The notes under the pieces: generated by a model | What the model was told of the DNA's origin: nothing | The model's database searches: none | The model's input: only the letters and a program-made list of their open reading frames with translations | Shown here: piece after piece, positions 38,814-45,320 of the stretch | Layout of the letters: each line of letters opens with the position of its first letter | Numbering within the stretch: the stretch's first letter is position 1 | Program-made: the position numbers and the translations under genes | Origin: Minisyncoccota bacterium | GTDB taxonomy: Bacteria; Patescibacteriota; Minisyncoccia; Phycocordibacterales; UBA1550 | DNA: 45,320 bases | Assembly: GCA_028712595.1 (NCBI GenBank) | Contig: JAQTPS010000004.1 | Location: 1-45,320, forward strand | Direction: 5' to 3'

Positions 38814-39608
38814 TTAGACTGCTATTTGAGCTTTTATCGCTTCGTGGGGATTGTAGCCCACAAGCTTGAAGTCCTCAAATTTGAATTTAAAAATATCTTT
38901 TATTTTTGGATTGATTACCACACGCGGGAGCGGTCGTGGCCTGCGAGACAAGAGGAGCTTCGCCTGCTTTATGTGGTTTAGATAGAGATGAACATCTCCG
39001 CCATCCCAGACAAATTCTCCGGGACGTAAACCGCACACCTTCGCAATCATCATCGTGAGAAGGGAATAGGAAGCGATATTGAAAGGCACTCCTAGGAACG
39101 TATCGCAACTCCGTTGATAGAGCTGGCATGAAAGTTTTCCCTTTGCCACATAGAACTGGAAGAGGCAATGGCAAGGTGCCAATGCCATCTTTGGCAAATC
39201 GGCCACATTCCACGCTGAGATGATCAACCGACGCGAGCTTGGGTTATTCTTGATCTGTTCGATGAGCGATGAGATCTGATCGTGGATCTTGCCGTCCGCA
39301 CCCTGCCACTTGCGCCATTGGTGGCCGTACACTGGACCCAGATTTCCGTCCTTGTCCGCCCACTCATCCCAGATGTGGACATCATTGTCCACCAAATATT
39401 TAATATTGGTGTCTCCTTTTAGAAACCACAGAAGTTCGTGGACAATAAGTCGAAACGGAACTTTCTTTGTGGTAAGGAGCGGGAAGCCCTTGCTCAAGTC
39501 AAACCGCATATTGTATCCAAAGACGCTCAATGTGCCGACTCCAGTTCTGTCTTTCTTTTTGACGCCATTTTTCAATATATGTTTTAAGAGGTCCTGATAC
39601 TGCTTCAT
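38814..39608 (-). CDS. thyA: Thymidylate synthase
   Basis: 264 residues, as in E. coli Thy[14 protein letters not shown] holds the phosphate-binding Arg, [12 protein letters not shown] the catalytic Cys146, [20 protein letters not shown] the substrate motif, and it ends in IKAQIAV, the typical C-terminus. It methylates dUMP to dTMP with methylene-THF. A longer frame starts at 39650, but the ATG at 39608 is the family start. dcd lies upstream on the same strand, supplying dUMP or dUTP. Confidence 0.96.
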   Translation of the reverse strand: MKQYQDLLKHILKNGVKKKDRTGVGTLSVFGYNMRFDLSKGFPLLTTKKVPFRLIVHELLWFLKGDTNIKYLVDNDVHIWDEWADKDGNLGPVYGHQWRKWQGADGKIHDQISSLIEQIKNNPSSRRLIISAWNVADLPKMALAPCHCLFQFYVAKGKLSCQLYQRSCDTFLGVPFNIASYSLLTMMIAKVCGLRPGEFVWDGGDVHLYLNHIKQAKLLLSRRPRPLPRVVINPKIKDIFKFKFEDFKLVGYNPHEAIKAQIAV

Positions 39609-39661
39609 GGGATGAAGGTGGGGAAAAAGTAAAAGCGGTCTGCACTCCACGCAAACCCTTA

Positions 39662-39728
39662 TATTAGCTCCTCAGCTCGGAAATAAGAAAGATTACTTTC
39701 TCATTTCTCTCGCCTTACGTCGCTAATA
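39662..39728 (-). repeat. Imperfect palindrome between dcd and thyA
   Basis: TATTAGC (39662-39668) pairs with GCTAATA (39722-39728), and inside GGAAATAAGAAAG pairs with CTTTCTCATTTC around ATTA. A smaller hairpin CAGCCCTTTT-GA-AAAGAGCTG follows at about 39732-39752. No ORF is present between 39609 and 39783; the hairpins may end dcd transcription. Confidence 0.6.
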
Positions 39729-39783
39729 AAACAGCCCTTTTGAAAAGAGCTGATCTAAAAGGATTACATCAAATTGGAACCTA

Positions 39784-40470
39784 TTAGTCAATCAATATAG
39801 ATTTTTTCGTTTCGCGGTCGTTGTAAAGTTTTGGGAGCATATCCTCCGGCTTCCACGAAGCTTTCATGCTTGCGAAAGAAGAAGCTTTTTGGTATTTCCC
39901 GGTTTTTGTGTAATCGCTTTTAAGAATTGGCCCTGTTTCAAAAAATATAATTTGCGCAATGCGTCTTCCAACGACGATAGGTATCGCGTAATGGCGAGAA
40001 TTGTTTGTGATTTCCATAGTCCAGCGATTTGTATATCCGACGTCGCCCCAGCCGGCGCATTTGCAGACTTCGATGAAGTTTCTGCCGAGAGAGGAACGCG
40101 CTTTCATCATTGTTGTGATGTGCTCGCGACCGCCGATAAATTCATCTGTGTGAGCGAGGATAGTCTCGCCTGGTTGGATAAGGATAACTTTATCATTCGG
40201 CTTGATACCCTCCCATTTGAATTTGAATTTTTTGAATACCTCTTTAGCTTTTTCAGCGCGAATTGCTTTTGTACCCCAGACATGGTCTGTGTGGGCCTTG
40301 CTCCAAATATTATAGATGAGGTTATTGTACTTAGAGGGCTGTTCTCGGAAATACCATTCACCGAGCGAAACGTCATAACTAGAAGTGGCAAGATTTTCTT
40401 TCTTGAAGGGCTCGATTACAATATCGCCCTTTTTCATCTGCTCTAGAATTGTTTTATCTGAAAGCGCCAT
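39784..40470 (-). CDS. dcd: dCTP deaminase / dUTPase family protein
   Basis: 228 residues. ARSSLGRNFIEVCKCAGWGDVGYTNRWTMEITN is the dCTP deaminase core with the catalytic Glu region, and TILAHTDEFIGG and RRIAQIIFF are other conserved strands. It converts dCTP to dUTP (or dUMP in the bifunctional type), feeding thyA downstream. It is longer than E. coli Dcd (193); extra residues (SKYNNLIYNIWSKAHTDHVWGTKAIRAEKAKEVFKKF) lie near the N-terminus. TACACT (40485-40480) lies nine nt before the ATG. Confidence 0.88.
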   Translation of the reverse strand: MALSDKTILEQMKKGDIVIEPFKKENLATSSYDVSLGEWYFREQPSKYNNLIYNIWSKAHTDHVWGTKAIRAEKAKEVFKKFKFKWEGIKPNDKVILIQPGETILAHTDEFIGGREHITTMMKARSSLGRNFIEVCKCAGWGDVGYTNRWTMEITNNSRHYAIPIVVGRRIAQIIFFETGPILKSDYTKTGKYQKASSFASMKASWKPEDMLPKLYNDRETKKSILID

Positions 40471-40536
40471 AGTTTAGATAGTGTATCATGCTCCACACAT
40501 TTTTTGACAGACATCTATGATAAAATATCATGATAT

Positions 40537-41091
40537 ATGCGCATCGCTGTTATAGGCCCCCAAAACACCGGCAAATCAACCTTTATTAGGGATTTTCTCG
40601 TTGCGTTTCCAAAATATAGAACCTCCAAAGAAACTTATCGGGACATTGTGAGAGGGGGCGAGCTCGCAATCAATCAAAACGCCACAGAAGAAAACCAGCG
40701 CTTGATTCGCGATTTTTTAGCTCGTCAAGCCAAAGAAAATAAAATAGAAAATATTATTTTTGATAGATGCATTGTTGATAATTACATTTACACACTAGCG
40801 CAGACCGAAAAAGGAGCCATCAGTCAAAAATTTCTCAAGGAGAGCGAAGCTGTTATGTACGAAACTCTAAAATTTTTTGATGCGCTGATTTTTATTCCCA
40901 CTGCAACATCCGTTTCATTAGTTAAAAACAAATTTAGAGACACAGATACAATCTTCATTGACCAAATTAATACATTTTTCATTGAAACTCTGTTCCAAAT
41001 TGCAAAGCACTCTCAAGTAAAAATAATTATAGTGTCCGGAACACGAAAAATACGCATAGATAAAGTAAAGAAGGAGCTAGTGGCAAATTAG
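40537..41091 (+). CDS. P-loop NTPase of the AAA_28/NadR-like kinase type
   Basis: 184 residues. Walker A GPQNTGKST (7-15), then KETYRDIVRGG and a strand IIFDRCIVDNYIYT with a DR pair, then a C-terminal lid with RDTDTIFI. This is the nucleotide/nicotinamide-riboside kinase-like fold (NadR C-terminal, Ttd14). The substrate is unknown; adjacency to divergent dcd and to thyA makes a nucleoside kinase role possible. argS follows 30 nt later. Confidence 0.68.
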   Translation: MRIAVIGPQNTGKSTFIRDFLVAFPKYRTSKETYRDIVRGGELAINQNATEENQRLIRDFLARQAKENKIENIIFDRCIVDNYIYTLAQTEKGAISQKFLKESEAVMYETLKFFDALIFIPTATSVSLVKNKFRDTDTIFIDQINTFFIETLFQIAKHSQVKIIIVSGTRKIRIDKVKKELVAN

Positions 41092-41121
41092 GCATAATTT
41101 GCTATTGTTTAAGGTGATTAT

Positions 41122-42828
41122 ATGATAACCAAAAAATTGGAAACTTTAATACGCGAAGCCCTAAAGAAAATGGGCATCGAGTCGAGCGAGATAAAACTCG
41201 AACGTCCAGAGGATGCCAGTCACGGGGATTATGCAACAAATGTAGCTCTTGCGTGCGCTAAAACTCAAAAAATCGCGCCGAAACAATTTGCGGAAAAGCT
41301 TGTAGCAGAACTTTTGAACGCGCCTCACGAAGGTATTGAGAAAATAGAAATAGCAGGTCCGGGATTTATCAATTTTTTCTTTGATGATGCATATTTTTCA
41401 AAGTCGCTTGAAGACGCTCTTGGAGCTGGCGATAAATGGGGGACTAACGCAACGCTTAAAAATAAAAAAGTTTTGGTTGAATATACCGACCCAAATATTT
41501 TAAAAGAATTTCATATCGGGCATTTGATGTCCAACACAATAGGAGAATCAATAGCTTGCATAATGGAGACCACTGGCGCAGAGGTTAAGAGAGCTTGTTA
41601 TCAAGGAGATGTTGGAATGCATGTAGCTTGCGCTATTTGGGGAATAATTGATCTCAAAAAAGATGGAAGCGCAGAACCAATGAACTCTAAGTTTTTGGGT
41701 AAAGCCTATGCTCGTGGAGCGACAGCTTCGAAGGAAAACGAAAATGCAAAAAAAGAAATTATTGAAATAAATAAAAAAATTTACACTCGCTCTGACGAGA
41801 AGATAAATAAACTTTACGATCTTGGTCGCCAAGTAAGCTTGGATGATTTTGAAGGGAAATATAAAAAACTCGGAATGAAGACTCGCCTAAACGGAAAGTC
41901 ATTCGATTTCTATTTTTTTGAATCCAAGACGTGGGAGTTCGGCAAAAAAATCGTGCTAGACAACCCAAAAATATTTGAAAAAAGCGATGGCGCTATCATT
42001 TATAAAGGAGACGAATCCAAAGGCCTTCACACAAGAGTGTTTATAAACAGTGAAGGAATTCCTACATATGAGGCAAAAGACCTTGGTTTGTCAAAAATAA
42101 AATACGAAACATATCCATACGAAATATCAATAGTTGTTACAGCAAACGAGCAAAAAGAATATTTCAGGGTAGTTTTGGACGCAATGGCAAAAGTTTCTCC
42201 CGAGCTCGCAAAAAAGACCGAGCACTATTCTCACGGAATGCTCCGACTTCCTACCGGCAAAATGTCTTCACGAACGGGCGATGTTGTAACTGCCGAAGCA
42301 CTGCTCCGCGACGTGAAAGGGCTTGCTATTGGTAAAATAAAAGATTCTAATTTTTCTTCGGAAGAAAAAAATGATATTGCCGAGAAAGTTGCGCTTGGCG
42401 CAATTAAATATTCCATTCTTCGTCAATCGTCCGGCAAAGACATTATTTTTGATTTTGAAAAGTCGCTCTCATTTGAGGGGGACTCTGGTCCGTATCTTCA
42501 ATATTCATACGCTCGAGCTCGGTCACTCCTAGAAAAGGCAAGTGGAAAGAAAATTGACGTAACAAACTATAAAGAAATCTCTCCGCTTCATAAATACATT
42601 GTCCGCTTTCCAGAAGTTGTTCTTCGCGCGGGCGAAACACGCCAGTCGCATTACATCACCACGTATCTGATTGACCTTGCTCGCGAGTTTAATTCATTTT
42701 ATGGAAATACTCTTGTGCTCGATGGTTCGCCTGACGAGGCATACAAGCTCGCTCTTGTAAAAGCGACATCGCAAACTCTCAAAAATGGTCTTGAACTTCT
42801 CGGTATTCCTGTTCCAGAAAGAATGTAA
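41122..42828 (+). CDS. argS: Arginyl-tRNA synthetase
   Basis: 568 residues, normal for ArgRS. The N-terminal Add1 tRNA-binding domain (about 1-110) precedes the catalytic core with DPNILKEFHIGHLMSNTIGESI (the HIGH motif), HGMLRLPTGKMSSRTGDVV near the second motif (KMSSR is intact here), and the DALR anticodon-binding domain with SYARARSLLEKA and the end LKNGLELLGIPVPERM. It charges the Arg tRNAs of this window. AAGGTGA (41111-41117) before the ATG is one of the few Shine-Dalgarno-like sites seen. Confidence 0.96.
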   Translation: MITKKLETLIREALKKMGIESSEIKLERPEDASHGDYATNVALACAKTQKIAPKQFAEKLVAELLNAPHEGIEKIEIAGPGFINFFFDDAYFSKSLEDALGAGDKWGTNATLKNKKVLVEYTDPNILKEFHIGHLMSNTIGESIACIMETTGAEVKRACYQGDVGMHVACAIWGIIDLKKDGSAEPMNSKFLGKAYARGATASKENENAKKEIIEINKKIYTRSDEKINKLYDLGRQVSLDDFEGKYKKLGMKTRLNGKSFDFYFFESKTWEFGKKIVLDNPKIFEKSDGAIIYKGDESKGLHTRVFINSEGIPTYEAKDLGLSKIKYETYPYEISIVVTANEQKEYFRVVLDAMAKVSPELAKKTEHYSHGMLRLPTGKMSSRTGDVVTAEALLRDVKGLAIGKIKDSNFSSEEKNDIAEKVALGAIKYSILRQSSGKDIIFDFEKSLSFEGDSGPYLQYSYARARSLLEKASGKKIDVTNYKEISPLHKYIVRFPEVVLRAGETRQSHYITTYLIDLAREFNSFYGNTLVLDGSPDEAYKLALVKATSQTLKNGLELLGIPVPERM

Positions 42829-42833
42829 TAAAA

Positions 42834-43045
42834 GCCCCCAGGGTCTGTTCAAAATCTAACCGCAAAACAAATTAAAGATAATGCTTGTCTGCCAAAACTT
42901 TTAAATTTCGGCTGCAAATCGCCAATTCCTCCTCAGCATATATCTATATGCTTCGTCGGACTTCGCGGTTTTCGCTCGAAATTTGAAAGTTTTAGCTAGA
43001 CATTAGATTTTTAACAGACCCTTGCACAGCAAGGGGCTTTTTGAT
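42834..43045 (+). terminator. argS terminator split by an inserted palindromic element
   Basis: GCCCC (42834-42838) and TTGC-ACA-GCAAGGGGC-TTTTT (43022-43042) together would make a perfect terminator, GCCCCTTGC-ACA-GCAAGGGGC. The 5' arm is now cut off by the 183-bp element at 42840-43022. Confidence 0.8.
42840..43022. mobile_element. 183-bp MITE-like palindromic element
   Basis: Terminal inverted repeats AGGGTCTGTTCAAAATCTAA (left) and AGGGTCTGTTAAAAATCTAA (right, inverted) differ by one base. Inner inverted segments GTCTGCCAAAACTTTTAAAT / ATTTGAAAGTTTTAGCTAGAC, a pairing AT-rich centre and a 16-nt palindrome GCATATATCTATATGC make the whole an imperfect hairpin. It encodes nothing. A target duplication is not evident. 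Non-autonomous transposon of IS type is the best reading. Confidence 0.78.
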
Positions 43046-43077
43046 AGTCGCTCCCTTTTGTGGTATTCTCAATAAAT

Positions 43078-45320
43078 ATGGATGAATTGGGGAAAAAATC
43101 AGATATAGCAAAACGAGAAGAAGAAACACTGGCAAAATGGGAACGCGAGCATATTTTTGAAAAATCTCTGGCGCAAACCAAAAAAGGCAAACCATTTGTT
43201 TTTTACGACGGACCTCCTTTTGCTACAGGACTTCCTCACTATGGGCACATTGTTGCAAGTACAATAAAAGACACAATTCCTCGCTATCAAACTATGCGCG
43301 GGCGTTATGTTCGTCGTGTGTGGGGCTGGGATTGTCACGGACTTCCTATTGAGAACTTGATAGAAAAAGAACTTGGTCTTGAGCATAAACAAGATATTGA
43401 AAAATACGGAGTCGCGAATTTTAATGAAGCCGCTCGTAAATCAGTGACTCGTTATGAAACAGAGTGGAAGAAAATGATTCCACGCATTGGAAGGTGGATT
43501 GACATGGAGCATTCATACAAGACGATGGATGCAAGCTATACAGAGTCAATCTGGTGGTCATTTAAAGACCTTTATGCGAAAGGACTCATCTATCAAAACT
43601 TCAAATCGATGCACATTTGCACGCGATGCGAAACGACTCTTTCAAACAACGAAGTTGCCGAAGGGTATAAAGAAATTAGCGATATCTCGGTAACAATAAA
43701 GCTTGAACTTATAGACGAACCCAAGACTTTTGCTCTCGCTTGGACCACGACTCCATGGACGTTGCCGGGGAACGTTGCTCTCGCAGTAAACCCAGACGAG
43801 AAATATTCTATTGTGAAAATGGAAGATGAGAAATATATTCTCGCCACACCATTCCTCGAAAAAGTTTTAGCCGGTAAAAAATATGAGACAATAAAAACAA
43901 TAAAAGGCAGAGAACTTGTTGGGAAATCCTACAGACCACTTTTTGACTATTATTCTAGTGACAAAAAACTTGAGAATCGCGAGAATGGTTGGAAAATTTA
44001 CGGAGCAGACTTTGTAACAATGGAAAGCGGTACGGGAATTGTGCATGTGGCTCCTGCTTTTGGTGAAGACGACATGTTGCTCGGCAAGCGTGAGAATTTG
44101 CCTTTTGTTCAGCATGTTCGCGTAGACGGAATAATGAAGCCAGAAGTAAAAGATTTTGCAGGAATGCATGTAAAGCCAAAATCTGAGGATGAAAAAACAC
44201 GTCTTGCCACCGACATTGCCGTATTAAAATATCTACAAGAACACGGAACATTTTTCTCGAAAGAAAAAATTAAGCACGCATATCCGCACTGCTGGCGTTG
44301 CGACACACCGCTACTAAACTACGCGGCGGAGTCATGGTTCGTAAAATCCCCAGCTCTAAAAGATAAACTTCTTTCCGAAAATGTGAAAACAACATGGGTT
44401 CCAGATACTTTGCGTGATGGACGTTTTGGCAAATGGATAGAAAACACTCGCGATTGGGCAATTTCCCGCTCCCGCTATTGGGGCGCGCCACTTCCGGTGT
44501 GGAACTGTACAAAATGTGACAAGCGTTTAGTAATTGGTTCACGCGACGAGCTCGAAAGACAAACCAAAAAATCCGGCAACAAATATATTGTAATGCGTCA
44601 CGGAGAAGCAGAAAGCAATGTTTCCGGTATCGTAAGTTCAAAAATAAAAGGCAGTGACGCATTTAAGTTGACCACAAAGGGTTGCGCGCAAGCCAAAAAG
44701 ACGGGCATTAAACTAAAGAACAAAAAGATTGACATCATTTTCGCTTCGCCACTTGGACGAACGAAGGAAACTGCAAATATTGTTTCCGAAGTCATAGGGT
44801 ATGACCCAAAAAAGATAATTACAGATGAACGCATAAAAGAAATAGATGTTGGAGTATTCAATGGGCGTTTAATAGGGGAATATCGCAAGCACATTTCTTC
44901 TGATGAAGAAAAAATCAACAAACGTCCCGATGGTGGAGAAAATCTTTTGGATGTTAAGCGTCGTGTCATGGCGTTCCTCGCAGAGATTGAAGAGCATTAC
45001 GAAAATAAAAATATACTTATAGTTACACACGAATATCCGGCATGGATGCTTGCATCCGGATCTCGTGGTCTAACATCGGAAGAAACAATAGCCCTAAAGG
45101 GCGACAAAGATGAATTTGTTGAAACTAGTGATTTCTTTGATTTAAAGTTTGCTCCGTTTCCACGCAATGACAATTTCGAGTTTGACCTTCACCGTCCATA
45201 TATCGATGATGTTCCTGTCGTATGTTCTTGCGGAGGCGCGATGACTCGCGTTCCGTATGTTTTCGATTGTTGGTTTGAGTCTGGCTCTATGCCACACGCT
45301 CAATTCCATTATCCTTTTGA
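43078..45320 (+). CDS. ileS: Isoleucyl-tRNA synthetase with an inserted histidine-phosphatase domain (partial, C-terminus outside)
   Basis: 747 residues are in the window. FYDGPPFATGLPHYGHIVAS (HIGH at 54-57), WGWDCHGLPIENLIEKELG, the editing (CP1) region with WTTTPWTLPGNVAL and ESGTGIVHVAPAFGEDD, RSRYWGAPLPVWNCTKC and CWFESGSMPHAQFHYPF are the IleRS core of the eukaryote-like branch. Between IGSRDELE (about 487-494) and DLHRPYIDDV (703-712) lies an extra domain of about 190 residues with IVMRHGEAESN (Arg507, His508), FASPLGRTKET (Arg561), KEIDVGVFNG (Glu588) and IVTHEYP (His651), the full catalytic set of the phosphoglycerate-mutase-like histidine phosphatases. The frame is unbroken. TATTCT (43064-43069) is eight nt before the ATG. 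Confidence 0.93.
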   Translation, partial: MDELGKKSDIAKREEETLAKWEREHIFEKSLAQTKKGKPFVFYDGPPFATGLPHYGHIVASTIKDTIPRYQTMRGRYVRRVWGWDCHGLPIENLIEKELGLEHKQDIEKYGVANFNEAARKSVTRYETEWKKMIPRIGRWIDMEHSYKTMDASYTESIWWSFKDLYAKGLIYQNFKSMHICTRCETTLSNNEVAEGYKEISDISVTIKLELIDEPKTFALAWTTTPWTLPGNVALAVNPDEKYSIVKMEDEKYILATPFLEKVLAGKKYETIKTIKGRELVGKSYRPLFDYYSSDKKLENRENGWKIYGADFVTMESGTGIVHVAPAFGEDDMLLGKRENLPFVQHVRVDGIMKPEVKDFAGMHVKPKSEDEKTRLATDIAVLKYLQEHGTFFSKEKIKHAYPHCWRCDTPLLNYAAESWFVKSPALKDKLLSENVKTTWVPDTLRDGRFGKWIENTRDWAISRSRYWGAPLPVWNCTKCDKRLVIGSRDELERQTKKSGNKYIVMRHGEAESNVSGIVSSKIKGSDAFKLTTKGCAQAKKTGIKLKNKKIDIIFASPLGRTKETANIVSEVIGYDPKKIITDERIKEIDVGVFNGRLIGEYRKHISSDEEKINKRPDGGENLLDVKRRVMAFLAEIEEHYENKNILIVTHEYPAWMLASGSRGLTSEETIALKGDKDEFVETSDFFDLKFAPFPRNDNFEFDLHRPYIDDVPVVCSCGGAMTRVPYVFDCWFESGSMPHAQFHYPF

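Noticed and set aside
44560-45190. ileS insertion explained as a frameshift, gene overlap or assembly chimera
   Set aside because: The frame is continuous on both sides, codon use is the same, there is no start codon context or stop at the borders, and both IleRS flanks resume at the expected motifs. Only reads or relatives could fully exclude a chimera.
1-45320. Recoded UGA (Gracilibacteria/Absconditabacteria code)
   Set aside because: TGA ends several complete genes (rhodanese, copA) at the expected family C-terminus and is not needed inside any conserved frame.

Overview
The window looks like a piece of a Candidate Phyla Radiation (Patescibacteria) chromosome, most likely a parcubacterium. 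The support is indirect: short intergenic gaps, many small proteins of families common in that group (short Mur ligase, DUF5673-like membrane protein, LapA, pilMNO set, SIMPL, DUF1189), almost no Shine-Dalgarno sequences, rplK not followed by rplA, and TGA used as a normal stop (so not the recoded lineages). No rRNA, CRISPR array, prophage or complete insertion sequence was seen.

Layout. 1-5.9 kb: tail of a Pro/Thr-rich protein, tRNA-Lys, DoxX, a MurE-like ligase, ruvA, rpsT, a rhodanese, tRNA-Arg(GCG), a membrane protein and rarA. 6.0-10.0 kb: a MarR-controlled MacAB-like efflux operon. 10.0-12.3 kb: a PurN-like formyltransferase, an ECF-like membrane protein, tRNA-Ser(ACU) and an SDR. 12.3-16.4 kb: a copper operon csoR-copA-(HMA+TauE/SafE)-cupredoxin, with the operator inside the promoter spacer. 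16.4-21.4 kb: a membrane protein, LapA, a GH18 hydrolase, a GH130-like beta-propeller, a 2H phosphoesterase candidate and tRNA-Ser(UGA). 21.4-25.4 kb: ruvX, a tRNA-binding protein, DedA and a type IV pilus cluster pilM-N-O plus one more gene. 25.4-29.9 kb: tRNA-Arg(UCU), tRNA-Val, a RluA-type pseudouridine synthase, rplS, tRNA-Leu, a CDF transporter, a cobalamin adenosyltransferase and tRNA-His. 29.9-37.4 kb: a cytochrome b5-like protein with a ferric-reductase-like flavoprotein, lactate permease, TspO, a ZnuA-like binding protein, DUF1189, a response regulator and a SIMPL protein. 37.5-45.3 kb: secE-nusG-rplK, thyA, dcd, a P-loop NTPase, argS and the first two thirds of ileS.

Three things stand out. 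(1) All eight tRNA genes are followed by a composite repeat: a terminator-type loop, then an inverted copy of that tRNA's own 3' end, then shared GC-rich modules each closed by a direct copy of the same tRNA's T-arm. At tRNA-Val a 144-bp unit is perfectly duplicated. In five of the eight the inverted copy is split by a hairpin exactly at the T-stem/acceptor-stem junction. (2) IleRS carries an in-frame histidine-phosphatase (phosphoglycerate-mutase-like) domain of about 190 residues with all catalytic residues visible. (3) Most operon-leading genes have a TAnnnT -10 box 6-8 nt before the start codon, pointing to mainly leaderless transcripts. Smaller inverted duplications inside rarA and behind rluA, and a 183-bp palindromic element that split the argS terminator, suggest that fold-back duplication is common in this genome.
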